NCBI RefSeq assembly: GCF_000269965.1
Contig: NC_017219.1
Span: 2,294,001 to 2,358,000, forward strand
DNA: 64,000 bases
Source of the DNA: Bifidobacterium longum subsp. infantis ATCC 15697 = JCM 1222 = DSM 20088
GTDB taxonomy: Bacteria > Actinomycetota > Actinomycetes > Actinomycetales > Bifidobacteriaceae
Direction: 5' to 3'
Made by a program: the position numbers and the translations under genes. Of the stretch, positions 43,673 through 53,007 are shown in pieces; the stretch's first letter is position 1; every line of letters starts with the position of its first letter. The notes under the pieces were generated by a model that did no database searches, was not told where the DNA came from, and saw only the letters and a list, made by a program, of their open reading frames with translations.

Positions 43673-45136
43673 TCACTCTCGTACCCATGCCGGTATATAC
43701 CGCATCTTCTTATTGGCGGCATCCGCATCCACCGGGCGAATCAACCTGTCAGATATGGCGTCAGCAATCAGCCTTGAGATTTGAGAGCTGGATGATGTGG
43801 ATAGTCCGAACCTCTCACGCAAAGACGCATTAGTCAGCGCATTACCATTGGCGTACTGCAGACAAGCATGCCAGTAGCATGCCTGCAATCTTTCATCAAC
43901 CGTAAGATCCCGATATGGGCGCCGCTGCATTAAACGGACCCGCATACTCGGCGCATCACCGCGAGCCTCCTGAATCTCTGGCGCAGGCAACTGCATCAGT
44001 TCACAGGAACGAATAATCTTATCCCAGCCAGACCCGGCTTCTTCACATATATGCAGCCTACGAGCCAATTTTGCCAGTCGCGGATTGCGTGACTGAGGAG
44101 GATCATTAACCAGCCTCGGCACCTGAATCAGGGATGCACCTGGATTAGAAAATTCAACACGATCATCAAAAACCTCCACGAGAGGACCACCGCCTCGTAT
44201 CGTAAGATCCTGATGAATGAGCATATTGCCCACGAGTTCACGAATCGCCAATTCAGGATAACCGTTCATGGTTACACGCAATCCCTTATCAATCACTTCT
44301 TGCTCCGGCAATAACGCCTGAATGTAATCCATGACACCGTCAATATAGGCATATCCACCTAGGAAAATCTTGGAACGAGTCGCCGCAATCCGATCTTTGC
44401 CCGAGTAGCGAATAATGCGAATGGCCTTACGCGAGACGGTCTCGAAATCATCCATATTCGCTGCGAACAACAACGCCCCGAGATTGGTTACAGCGTATTG
44501 CCCGCTATCTAACGTCTTAACGATGTTATCTGTAACGAGATAATGAAGTATGGACGACCCACCTTCCGGTACTGGAATACCGGTCTGAGTAAAGTAACGA
44601 GCCCAATTGATTTTATGCAGCACTTCATCGCGGCTTAGCCAGCGCAATGCTATCTGATCCTCAAATGCTCCTGATCGAGTCAAATCCCACAACCGTTGTT
44701 CACGTTGGGAATTTTTCTGCAGAGGTTGGGTCGAGGTTCCTGAACGAATATATTCGACATTATCGAACGACACCGGATAACCGACTGCCGGCCAAATACG
44801 CAGCACAACGACATGTTTGCCATCTACATCGACTGAGAGGAATCGGAACTCAGCATTGCTGGAGAGTTTTACACGGAGCCAAATTTCTAGTTCCTGATTG
44901 CCTCTTTTTGCCGTCAGCGGATCGAATGATGTCCCGATAATGGCATGCGTCGAATCCTCAACACCCCATACCATATACGCATAATCTTGCCCCTCCACAA
45001 TTGCGGAATTAGCAAGTGCCGCAATATCACGGCCAATCATCTCGAATCGGGCATTGGAATCCTTGAACTCAATCGTCTGCGTCTCTGAAACGTGACCGAT
45101 GAGTTGTTTCACCAGTTCAACGTAATCTTCCGGCAT
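43673..45136 (-). CDS. AlbA_2/Schlafen-type ATP-binding regulator (RecG-like C-terminus, COG2865)
   Basis: The 487-residue protein starts at ATG 45136 after AAAGGATAA. The N-terminal AlbA_2 (AAA_4) domain has ETQTIEFKDSNARFEMIGRD and IAALANSAIVEGQDYAYMVW, then GVEDSTHAIIG. The centre has a GHKL-like ATP-binding segment (YPELAIRELVGNMLIHQDLT, then VEVFDDRVEFSNPGA), and the C-terminus a winged helix (NASLRERFGLSTSSSSQISR). Such proteins are transcription regulators or anti-phage/stress factors; function here is unknown. It is flanked by 95-bp direct repeats, is monocistronic and lies on the minus strand, opposite to its neighbours. Confidence 0.85.
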   Translation of the reverse strand: MPEDYVELVKQLIGHVSETQTIEFKDSNARFEMIGRDIAALANSAIVEGQDYAYMVWGVEDSTHAIIGTSFDPLTAKRGNQELEIWLRVKLSSNAEFRFLSVDVDGKHVVVLRIWPAVGYPVSFDNVEYIRSGTSTQPLQKNSQREQRLWDLTRSGAFEDQIALRWLSRDEVLHKINWARYFTQTGIPVPEGGSSILHYLVTDNIVKTLDSGQYAVTNLGALLFAANMDDFETVSRKAIRIIRYSGKDRIAATRSKIFLGGYAYIDGVMDYIQALLPEQEVIDKGLRVTMNGYPELAIRELVGNMLIHQDLTIRGGGPLVEVFDDRVEFSNPGASLIQVPRLVNDPPQSRNPRLAKLARRLHICEEAGSGWDKIIRSCELMQLPAPEIQEARGDAPSMRVRLMQRRPYRDLTVDERLQACYWHACLQYANGNALTNASLRERFGLSTSSSSQISRLIADAISDRLIRPVDADAANKKMRYIPAWVRE

Positions 45137-45471
45137 GATGCTTATCCTTTCCGCGGCCCCTCTGCCAAGTCGTTATCTCAAGTTCTTTTCCATCCAGTGT
45201 ACCCCACCCAAGCAAATACCAGGCAAATAAAATTTTGGCGGAATTCCAACGTTTCGCACATGTGGAGTGCAGAATACGCAGTAACGAAGCAAATAAAATC
45301 ATCAGGAGAGTCGCACAATCGATAGCTGGAGTCGGTCCCATACAATCACAAAGCAGACCACGTGGCCAACACTTGGGAACGGCCTTACGGATCCGACGTG
45401 CATACTCACCCATGATTAAAGGGGCTCTTCGGGTGTTTGTGTGGGTGTGAATCATCTGTCTTGCTTACTGT
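45137..45471. other. Gene-free region holding repeat copy 2
   Basis: Besides the second direct repeat (45203-45298) no gene is supported here. The end adjoins an ISL3 relic. Confidence 0.45.
45203..45298 (+). repeat. 95-bp direct repeat, copy 2
   Basis: This is the same sequence as 43525-43619 with a few substitutions (for example GGCGGAATTCC here for GGCGAAATTCC) and one extra T. Repeat spacing is 1.68 kb. Confidence 0.85.
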
Positions 45472-45792
45472 CTATTGGCGTCCGGGGAGTTGGAGGTTGA
45501 GTCCGCCGCATTTGAGCATGACCAGGGCGATGAGGTTGTCGAGGTTCCGGTAGCCGTAGCCGATCTTGATGGTGGTCTTGATCCTGTTGTTCACGGCCTC
45601 GAGCCTTGCGTTGGACAGTCCGCTGACATGCTTAGCCGCGAGCGCCCTGTTGTCGATGATGAGCAGGCGCGAGTGGCTGAAACATTCAAGAAACTCCATC
45701 GAGGCGATATGGGCATCGTTGCCTACGAGGATGAGCACAAGTTTGATGGGGACGGGGACGAGCCGGCGTAGCATCAGTTCGCTTGAACTCAC
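45472..45792 (-). pseudogene. C-terminal relic of an ISL3-family transposase
   Basis: The minus-strand frame gives ECFSHSRLLIIDNRALAAKH, then SGLSNARLEAVNNRIKTTIK and GYGYRNLDNLIALVMLKCGG. LSNxxLExxNNxIK is the diagnostic C-terminal DDE (Glu) segment of ISL3 transposases. The front two thirds of the gene are absent and the frame start at 45792 is artificial. A smaller relic of the same type is at 28493-28585. Confidence 0.8.
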
Positions 45793-45864
45793 ATATTCAT
45801 GTATATATGTGTATATAAGTGTATATTTTTACCTAGAACTTATGGAAGGCCAAAGGAACCGCAC

Positions 45865-47082
45865 ATGAACACCGTGGATTCAACCAGACGCAAAGAAGCG
45901 ATGCACGCCCTCAATCCATTCGCGCCCGGAGCGGGAAGACAACCCAAGGAACTCGTAGGACGCGAGCAGGAACTCGAAATCATGGACAGAATCATCGCCA
46001 GAACAAAAGCGGGATACTCCGACCGCGGACTGGTCTACAGCGGGCTGAGAGGCGTCGGCAAGACCGTGCTCCTGCTGAGAATGAAAGACATGGCCGCCAG
46101 CCAGGGACTCATTACCGTCCGCATGGAAGCCACGGGAAACGAGACCCACGACTACGAACTCCTCTTCGACGGCATCTCCAAAGCAATACTGCGCGAGAGA
46201 AGAGGAACGCTCCGACAGAAAATGCTCGACTCCCTCAAACACGTCAACGAGGTTTCCTTCGAACTCGGGGTAATCAAAACGTCAATCGGGTTCGGCAACG
46301 AGGACAAAGGCATATCCAGCGACTCGCTGCGACTCGAAATGATGGTCGAGGAACTATGCCGCGAACTCAAAAAGGAAGGATCGGGCCTGTTCCTGTTCAT
46401 CGACGAGTTCCAAGTGATGTCCAGCGACCTGATGGGCACCATCATCGGACTGCAGCACAGCATGGGACAGGAGGATCTGCCCTTCTACGTCATCGCGGCG
46501 GGACTGCCCAACCTTCCCGGCGTTCTTACCAAATCACGCTCCTACGCCGAACGCCTGTTCCAGTACAAGCGAATCGGACGGCTCCCTGAAGACGAGACCA
46601 GGGAATGCTTCGAAAAGACCATCAGCAAGATCAATGTGCGATTCGACGACGATGCCCTGAACCGTCTCATAGAGCTCTCCAAGGGGTATCCGTATTTCAT
46701 CCAAGCATATGGTTCTGCAGCCTTCGATGAATCCGAATCATCGCCAATCCCATTGTCCGCCGTCATCAAGGGCGAACCCATAGCGCAGGCATCACTGGAC
46801 AGCGGCCTATACGAATCACGCTGGCAACGGGCCCGCCCACTGGAACGGGAATACATGAGGGCCATGGCCTCGCTCGAAAAAAGCGTGTGCAGCTCGGCGG
46901 AGATCGCGGAACGACTGGGACGTCCGCCTGCGGATGTCGTACGGGTCAGAAAAGGCATCATCGATTCCGGGCTGGCATATGCGCCAGAACGTGGGCTCTT
47001 GGCATTCACCGTTCCCGGCATGGGTGATTTCATTCGCAGAGCCGCACCGTCGGAGGAACAGACCTATGACGACCGAGCATAG
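45865..47082 (+). CDS. AAA ATPase of the Cdc6/archaeal ATPase-like type
   Basis: The 405-residue protein starts at ATG 45865, with AAAGGAACC before it; an upstream in-frame start at 45799 has none. Walker A is YSGLRGVGKTVLLLRMKD and Walker B GLFLFIDEFQVMSSD, with an arginine-finger region (VLTKSRSYAERLFQYKRIGR). The C-terminal part has a winged-helix-like segment (SAEIAERLGRPPADVVRVRK). The preceding 45800-45840 stretch is AT-rich (repeated TATATA/GTATA) and likely holds the promoter. Such stand-alone ATPases occur in mobile regions of bifidobacteria. Role unknown. Confidence 0.8.
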   Translation: MNTVDSTRRKEAMHALNPFAPGAGRQPKELVGREQELEIMDRIIARTKAGYSDRGLVYSGLRGVGKTVLLLRMKDMAASQGLITVRMEATGNETHDYELLFDGISKAILRERRGTLRQKMLDSLKHVNEVSFELGVIKTSIGFGNEDKGISSDSLRLEMMVEELCRELKKEGSGLFLFIDEFQVMSSDLMGTIIGLQHSMGQEDLPFYVIAAGLPNLPGVLTKSRSYAERLFQYKRIGRLPEDETRECFEKTISKINVRFDDDALNRLIELSKGYPYFIQAYGSAAFDESESSPIPLSAVIKGEPIAQASLDSGLYESRWQRARPLEREYMRAMASLEKSVCSSAEIAERLGRPPADVVRVRKGIIDSGLAYAPERGLLAFTVPGMGDFIRRAAPSEEQTYDDRA

Positions 47083-47171
47083 AGAAAACAGAAGCCTAAG
47101 GACTACAGGAACCTATTACACGACCACATCGTGGCATGACGCAGGGGATATGAAACGTACCCGGTCGCTCG

Positions 47172-47458
47172 TTATGAGCGCCGGGGCGTTTGTGGTTGTT
47201 TGACGAAATCGTCCGACGGGGTCTTGAATTCGTCGGAGACGGCGCGTTTCAGGACTCCGTCTATCTCGAGCCGAAGCCGTATCCGCAATATCTTCGATAC
47301 CATTCCTTGTATCTTTTCCCTACCTTTTCCTCCGGAAAAGCGATCTTCCCATAAGCGTCCGAGATGGTGAGAGCAAGTACCAGGGCGGCACCACAGCATT
47401 CCGCCCGCAGCGCCTTCCTCACTTCATCGGCAAGGCATATCTCCATGGGATTCGTCAT
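47172..47458 (-). pseudogene. Remnant of a bifidobacterial hypothetical gene, frameshifted
   Basis: On the minus strand ATG 47458 begins TNPMEICLADEVRKALRAEC, then CGAALVLALTISDAYGKIAF. The frame shifts near 47262 and continues IDGVLKRAVSDEFKTPSDDF to a stop at 47172. The pattern 'ALxxxCxxxALxLxLTIxDxxG' belongs to a family of short uncharacterised proteins common in actinobacteria and near type IV-like immunity or fitness genes. One frameshift makes it non-functional. Confidence 0.5.
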
Positions 47459-47506
47459 CTGCGGCGCAAGTCTTCTATTCCCTGTCGGCATCCCCCCTTC
47501 CGGTCC

Positions 47507-47689
47507 TTGTGCCCGTTCAAGGTCAAGATCGACGAGAAGATGCACGCGAAGATCGTTGACGAGCTCGACGCCAAGCTCGCTTCCGGCGAGATCGTCGACG
47601 ATGAGGCGCAGACCGTGGAGGCCGCCGAAGCCGGAGTAGACGGTACGTCCACAACACGGCAACTCGACCGGTACAAGGACAATCCGTAA
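47507..47689 (+). pseudogene. C-terminal remnant, probably of a sugar transporter
   Basis: The frame has FKVKIDEKMHAKIVDELDAK, then LASGEIVDDEAQTVEAAEAG. The pattern 'Y.L.D..H..I..EL..R..AGE' is like the cytoplasmic tail of GPH/MFS sugar symporters, which often stand beside beta-galactosidase genes (one lies at 50671). There is no start or membrane part, so it is a relic. The call is tentative. Confidence 0.4.
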
Positions 47690-47885
47690 CAAGTCCATAC
47701 GGTTCATCGCACGTTGAACATCAGCCGAACGGCGAATGATATTTGATGCGCGCACCATGAACAGTGCCTGAATCAGCCCTCGTTTCCCAAAAGCGGCGGA
47801 TAGCCTTACAAAGGCCATATGCGTAGGTGCATTGCAACGGCACATTCGCATCGTCGTTGAAATAGGTGCTAAGGAGAACCTGGTC

Positions 47886-50342
47886 ATGCATATAGGGAGA
47901 ATACGCAATATCATCAAACCAGCGGTGGCGTGCATAGCGCTTGCCGTGTTCACAGCGCCGGGTACGGTAGCCTCCGCCGCAGCGTTTGAACGTGAAGGCG
48001 CCCCATTGGATGTGGTGGCCGATTGGAAATTTCAGCAGGCGCATTCCACCGGTTCCATCGACGGTGGCAACCTGATCATCAAGGATATGTCGGGCAACGG
48101 CAACGATCTGCATATGCAGACCTACGGGAAAGACGATTACAAGCTCAGCGACTATGTCAACTGGTCGTCGAATTCGATGAACGGTGACGGTGGTGGCAGC
48201 CTGAAACTCAATGGCGACAGCGATCTGGCGCATAAGAAGGCTCATCCCGAGCAGCGAGACCCCAAAGGCGCGGATTTCATCACCGCAAGCGACGCTCCCA
48301 TCAACAAAGAGCAATTTGTCAACGGATACACCATGGAGTTCGTGTACTACCTTCCCGATGACTTCAACGCCGGCACCGATTCGTGGATGGGGCTTGCGGC
48401 CAGGCAATCCACAAACAGCAACATGGATGAACACGAGATGGGGTCGATGAGCCTGTCGGTCTCCAACTGCAAGGAAACCCAGTTCAAGGCCGCCAACAAG
48501 GACAATGAGTCGACCATGAACACCGATGATCCCAACAACGGCGTCACCAGCTGGGGTGTCACTATGGATCACGGTGGCGTTTGGTATCACATCGCCGTCG
48601 TATCCGATGGCACGAACGTGGTGACATACACCAACGGTGCCAAAGCGTTCCGCAATATCAACAAGAACGGTAACGGTCTGTATGCCGATCCGACCGATGG
48701 TCGCTTCCGCATCGGCTCGTCGTATTACAACGACACTTTCGATACCAGCCAATACAACAAGGACGACTTTGACAAGTTCTTGCGCGGCAACCTGCAGGAG
48801 GTGAGATTCTCCCGCGGTGCGTTGGCACGGGGCAACTGGATCGTGCCCAACCCGACCGATTATCTCAAGGATTATGGTACCAACGATCGTTTTGTGCTGG
48901 ACAACCCCAGCGTACATACGATGGCTTTCTTGCCGGACACGCAGAATGCCATCCGTTGGGTGCCTACGGTGATGGACCGAGCCATCGACCAGTTCGATTC
49001 GGAAGCCTCCAGTCTCAACTTGACCAACATCGTGTCCCTCGGTGACGTGGTGGACAACTGGGACAGTGACGCGCAATGGCAGGCATCGTCCAAGGTGTTC
49101 GGGCGTATGCAGAAAGTAGGCGTCCCCTTCCTGGAGCAGCCAGGCAACCATGATTACAATGGAGGCCGGCATGGCTACGGAGTGCCCAGCTTGCGCAAGG
49201 CGGACAATTACCTGAAACACTTCGGACCCGACTCCGATTTCGGCAAGTATCAAAAGGAACACGGTTTTGCATACTCGCCCGATGGCCTGTCCTCATACCA
49301 TCTGGTCGACAACGGCTCCTACAAGTATCTGGTGATGAACATCGACATGGGCGCGGTGGTCAGCAACTCGTCCTCGGCAAGCAATGACGATATGCGATGG
49401 TTCGAGCAGGTGCTCAAAGAGCACCCGAACAACCCGACTGTGGTGGTGAGCCACGATATCTTCAAGTGCTCCGATTCACGTCCGAATGAAATCTCCCTCG
49501 ATGATGATTCCGGATACAACGGTGAAGCCGGTGACGATGAAGGTGCCGGCTCAAAAATATGGAACATCGTGAAGCGGTACAACCAGGTATTCATGATGTA
49601 CTCCGGTCACAATCACGGATCCGGACAAATGACCCTGACCAATGATGCCGGCAATCCAGTGTTGGGGCTATTGTCCGACTATCAATTCGCGTATAACGGT
49701 GGCAATGCGTTCTTCCAGTACGTCGGCATGGATGAAGCGAACAACAAGATCACCATGCGTACGTATTCGCCATACTCGGCATCGCTATCCACGGCCGAGC
49801 GTTCGTTCTTCGATGTCAACTTCCTGACCGGTATCGGCAACACCTATGACGGATCGTTCGATTTCACCAAACGATTCGCCGGCTACGAACATTCCTCCGG
49901 TTATGACACGCAGCAGTCGGTGATTTCCTTGGTGCGCGGTATCGGTGCGTTGAACAGTCAGACGTCGGCGAGCGAAGTACGGAAACTATATACTGCTCTG
50001 GCCGCATTGCCGGATAATGTGAAAGCGCAATTCGGCGATCCGTCGGATAGTGGCTCTCTGGCAGGCAGACTCGCTGCCGCATACAATGCCGCGTTCCCCA
50101 AGCCGGAACAGCCCGACACCAAACCCGGTGCCGACAATCAGACCGGAAGCCAAGGCGGACAGTCCGGAAGCCAGCAAGGGCAGAAGGACGATGTCCATGG
50201 CAAGGGACAGACGAATGCCGGCCCGGAGACAACGGCCTCCACTGGTGCCGATGTGGCCCCGGTCGTCGTTATCGCGATGATGACGATCTTGTTGGCCGGC
50301 ATGCTTGTGCTCATAAAGCGCGAGCATCATCTTTCGCACTAA
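47886..50342 (+). CDS. Secreted, surface-anchored LamG-calcineurin-like phosphoesterase
   Basis: The 818-residue protein starts at ATG 47886 with AAGGAG at 47872-47877. There is a signal peptide (IIKPAVACIALAVFTAPGTV then ASAAA). Residues about 40-320 form a LamG/concanavalin-like domain. Residues about 335-620 form the metallophosphatase: FLPDTQNA, SLGDVVDNWD, EQPGNHDYNG, VVVSHDIF and YSGHNHGSG, all five metal-binding blocks. The C-terminus is Gly/Ser/Gln-rich, then STGADVAPVVVIAMMTILLA, a membrane span and basic residues. A degenerate cell-wall sorting signal (no LPxTG) is possible; otherwise it is a membrane anchor. It may release phosphate or act on cell-surface or host glycans. Confidence 0.85.
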   Translation: MHIGRIRNIIKPAVACIALAVFTAPGTVASAAAFEREGAPLDVVADWKFQQAHSTGSIDGGNLIIKDMSGNGNDLHMQTYGKDDYKLSDYVNWSSNSMNGDGGGSLKLNGDSDLAHKKAHPEQRDPKGADFITASDAPINKEQFVNGYTMEFVYYLPDDFNAGTDSWMGLAARQSTNSNMDEHEMGSMSLSVSNCKETQFKAANKDNESTMNTDDPNNGVTSWGVTMDHGGVWYHIAVVSDGTNVVTYTNGAKAFRNINKNGNGLYADPTDGRFRIGSSYYNDTFDTSQYNKDDFDKFLRGNLQEVRFSRGALARGNWIVPNPTDYLKDYGTNDRFVLDNPSVHTMAFLPDTQNAIRWVPTVMDRAIDQFDSEASSLNLTNIVSLGDVVDNWDSDAQWQASSKVFGRMQKVGVPFLEQPGNHDYNGGRHGYGVPSLRKADNYLKHFGPDSDFGKYQKEHGFAYSPDGLSSYHLVDNGSYKYLVMNIDMGAVVSNSSSASNDDMRWFEQVLKEHPNNPTVVVSHDIFKCSDSRPNEISLDDDSGYNGEAGDDEGAGSKIWNIVKRYNQVFMMYSGHNHGSGQMTLTNDAGNPVLGLLSDYQFAYNGGNAFFQYVGMDEANNKITMRTYSPYSASLSTAERSFFDVNFLTGIGNTYDGSFDFTKRFAGYEHSSGYDTQQSVISLVRGIGALNSQTSASEVRKLYTALAALPDNVKAQFGDPSDSGSLAGRLAAAYNAAFPKPEQPDTKPGADNQTGSQGGQSGSQQGQKDDVHGKGQTNAGPETTASTGADVAPVVVIAMMTILLAGMLVLIKREHHLSH

Positions 50343-50365
50343 CCGATTACTGGTGCACAACCTGT

Positions 50366-50431
50366 CGACGAGCGAGCGGCCAGTAGTTGGGTCCGATGCA
50401 GAGCCCACGGTACTGGTTGCTCGCTCGTCGA
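50366..50431. other. Large hairpin downstream of the phosphoesterase gene
   Basis: CGACGAGCGAGC (50366-50377) is complementary to GCTCGCTCGTCG (50419-50430). The outer 13 bp are perfect and CAGTA/TACTG pairs inside. It may end the upstream transcript, though no T-run follows. Confidence 0.5.
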
Positions 50432-50453
50432 ATCAAAGTCACGTCGACGCTTT

Positions 50454-50487
50454 TCTACGTTTCCGGTACGTCTACGTTTCCGGTATG
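50454..50487 (+). repeat. 17-bp tandem repeat upstream of beta-galactosidase gene
   Basis: TCTACGTTTCCGGTACG (50454-50470) is repeated directly as TCTACGTTTCCGGTATG (50471-50487). About 30 bases later CCTGACC (50515-50521) faces GGTCAGG (50536-50542), a possible hairpin or operator before the gene at 50671. Confidence 0.6.
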
Positions 50488-50670
50488 TTCATCATGATAA
50501 CAGCAATTCTTTCCCTGACCGACTCCATCGAGTATGGTCAGGAAGATCGGCAAGTCAGAGGGGCCGGAACCGGCGGTGTGTCGCCTATCGGCCAGGAGTG
50601 TCCATCAGCTAGTATCGGCTGGTATCCGATATGGGCCGTGGCCCTGCGCCACCTGCCAAAGGAGGTAATC

Positions 50671-52833
50671 GTGCGTGCGCGACGTGACTTCGCATGGCCA
50701 AAACTGCTGACCGCGGACGGACGCGGCATCGCCTTCGGCGGCGACTACAATCCCGACCAATGGCCGGAGGACGTCTGGGATGACGACATCCGCCTGATGG
50801 GCCAGGCCGGCGTCAACACCGTGGCCCTTGCCATCTTCAGCTGGGATCGCCTCCAGCCCACCGAAGACCATTGGAATTTCGACTGGCTCGATCGCATCAT
50901 CGACAAGCTCGGCCAGGCCGGCATCGCGGTCGATCTGGCATCCGCGACGGCGACCGCGCCCCTGTGGCTCTACGAGAACCATCCCGAGGTTCTTCCGCGA
51001 GACAAGTACGGTCACCCGGTCAACGCCGGTTCGCGCCAATCCTGGAGCCCGACCAGCCCGGTGTTCAAGGAATACGCGCTAACCCTATGCCGCAAACTCG
51101 CCGAACGCTACGGCACCAACCCGTATGTGACGGCATGGCATATGGGCAACGAATACGGGTGGAACAACCGCGACGACTACTCCGACAATGCGCTCGAAGC
51201 CTTCCGCGCATGGTGCCGCCGCAAGTACGGCACCATCGACGCGCTCAACCAAGCGTGGGGCACCACGTTCTGGGGACAGGAGATGACCGGTTTCGACGAA
51301 GTCCTCATCCCACGGTTCATGGGCGCCGACTCGATGGTCAATCCCGGTCAGAAGCTTGATTTTGAACGGTTCGGCAACGACATGCTGCTTGACTTCTATA
51401 AGGCCGAACGTGACGCGATCGCCGAAATCTGCCCCGACAAGCCGTTCACCACGAACTTCATGATCTCCACCGACCAATGCTGCATGGACTACGCCGCTTG
51501 GGCGGAGGAAGTGAATTTCGTGTCGAACGACCACTACTTCCACGAAGGCGAGTCCCACCTCGACGAGCTGGCCTGTTCCGACGCGCTCGTGGATTCGCTG
51601 GCGCTCGGCAAACCATGGTACGTCATGGAACATTCCACTTCGGCGGTGCAGTGGAAACCTCTGAACACCCGCAAACGCAACGGGGAAACGGTGCGCGACT
51701 CCCTGGCCCACGTGGCCATGGGCGCCGACGCCATCAACTTCTTCCAATGGCGCGCATCCGCGTTCGGCGCCGAAGCGTTCCATTCCGCCATGGTTCCGCA
51801 CGCCGGCGAGAACACGAAACTGTTCCGTCAGGTATGCGAACTGGGCGCGACGTTGCAAGCGCTCGCCGATGCCGGTGTCCAAGGAAGCGAATTGGCGCAT
51901 GCGGACACGGCGATCCTTTTCAGCGCCGAATCGGAGTGGGCCACCCGCTCCGAGACGTTGCCGAGCATGAAACTCAACCATTGGCATGACGTGCGTGACT
52001 GGTACCGCGCGTTCCTGAACGCGGGTGCCCGCGCCGACATCGTGCCGCTTGCCTACGATTGGAGTTCATACAAGACCATCGTCCTGCCGACCGTGCTGAT
52101 GCTGAGCGACGCCGATACGCGACGGCTGGCCGGTTTCGTACAGGACGGAGGCCGCGTGGTGGTCGGTTACGCGACCGGCCTGCTCGACGAGCGCTTCCAC
52201 ACGTGGCTCGGCGGATACCCCGGTGCGGGCGATGGACTGCTGCGCTCGATGCTGGGCGTTCGTGGCGAGGAATTCAACATTCTCGGTACCGAGACGGAAG
52301 ACGAGCCGAGCGAGATTCGGCTGGCATCCACCGGGGATTCGCCCACGATGGACGGTGCCGTGACCCGCCTGTGGCAGAACGACGTGACCGTCGCCGGACC
52401 GCATGTGCAGGTGCTTGCCGCGTATGCCGGCGAAGAAGCGAATGAGTGGGAGCTTGACGGCACGGCCGCGATCACCCGCAACACGTACGGCGAAGGGGAG
52501 GCGTATTTCCTCGGCTGCGATCTGGGCGTGAGCGATCTGACGCGATTCGTGGGAGGCTGGCTTGCCGCGCGACCACAGGATGGCCGGCAGCCGGAAGCCA
52601 ACCTGCGGTCGCCCGCCAGCGGCGTGACCTCTGACGTTCTGCACACCGTGCGTCAATCCGACGACGCCATATTCGACTTCTATCTGACACGTGGCAAATC
52701 GGATGTCGAACTGCGCGACATCGCCGGGGAGCCGATCGTCCTGTTCCGGGCGGAACGGGGCAGTGACGGCGGCGCGTATACGGTGCATCGCAATGGCGTT
52801 CTCGTGATGAAACGCCCGAACCCGTCGGTGTAG
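50671..52833 (+). CDS. GH42 beta-galactosidase
   Basis: The 720-residue protein starts at GTG 50671, five bases after AAAGGAGG, which decides the start; a longer open frame from 50353 has no support. The GH42 TIM barrel opens with FGGDYNPDQWPEDVWDDDIR. Acid/base Glu lies in AWHMGNEYGWNN, nucleophile Glu in WYVMEHSTSAVQWKP. The trimerisation domain and a small C-terminal beta domain follow (to residue 720). GH42 enzymes in bifidobacteria act on beta-1,6 or beta-1,3 galactosides such as galacto-oligosaccharides and type-1 human milk glycans. No signal peptide, so it is cytoplasmic. The transporter that should feed it may be the relic at 47507. Confidence 0.93.
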   Translation: MRARRDFAWPKLLTADGRGIAFGGDYNPDQWPEDVWDDDIRLMGQAGVNTVALAIFSWDRLQPTEDHWNFDWLDRIIDKLGQAGIAVDLASATATAPLWLYENHPEVLPRDKYGHPVNAGSRQSWSPTSPVFKEYALTLCRKLAERYGTNPYVTAWHMGNEYGWNNRDDYSDNALEAFRAWCRRKYGTIDALNQAWGTTFWGQEMTGFDEVLIPRFMGADSMVNPGQKLDFERFGNDMLLDFYKAERDAIAEICPDKPFTTNFMISTDQCCMDYAAWAEEVNFVSNDHYFHEGESHLDELACSDALVDSLALGKPWYVMEHSTSAVQWKPLNTRKRNGETVRDSLAHVAMGADAINFFQWRASAFGAEAFHSAMVPHAGENTKLFRQVCELGATLQALADAGVQGSELAHADTAILFSAESEWATRSETLPSMKLNHWHDVRDWYRAFLNAGARADIVPLAYDWSSYKTIVLPTVLMLSDADTRRLAGFVQDGGRVVVGYATGLLDERFHTWLGGYPGAGDGLLRSMLGVRGEEFNILGTETEDEPSEIRLASTGDSPTMDGAVTRLWQNDVTVAGPHVQVLAAYAGEEANEWELDGTAAITRNTYGEGEAYFLGCDLGVSDLTRFVGGWLAARPQDGRQPEANLRSPASGVTSDVLHTVRQSDDAIFDFYLTRGKSDVELRDIAGEPIVLFRAERGSDGGAYTVHRNGVLVMKRPNPSV

Positions 52834-53007
52834 TCAGTTGCGGCGAAACAGGAGGGCTGCAGGACGGTGCCGACGTACATGGTTGCCCGGATTCTCCCTT
52901 TGCCGCTGCGCTGCATGCCTCAGCAGATGTTCCACGGCCGCATCAACGGAAAGCGAGTTGTCGGACTCCAGCTTGAATGGTTTGCTGGTGAAGAACTCCT
53001 GTGGAAT

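Noticed and set aside
47066..47203. Small frame overlapping the end of the AAA ATPase (MTTEHRENRS)
   Set aside because: No ribosome site or family, and it overlaps the neighbouring pseudogene on the other strand.
47721..49262. 513-residue minus-strand frame opposite the phosphoesterase
   Set aside because: It is antisense to a gene with signal peptide and metal motifs.
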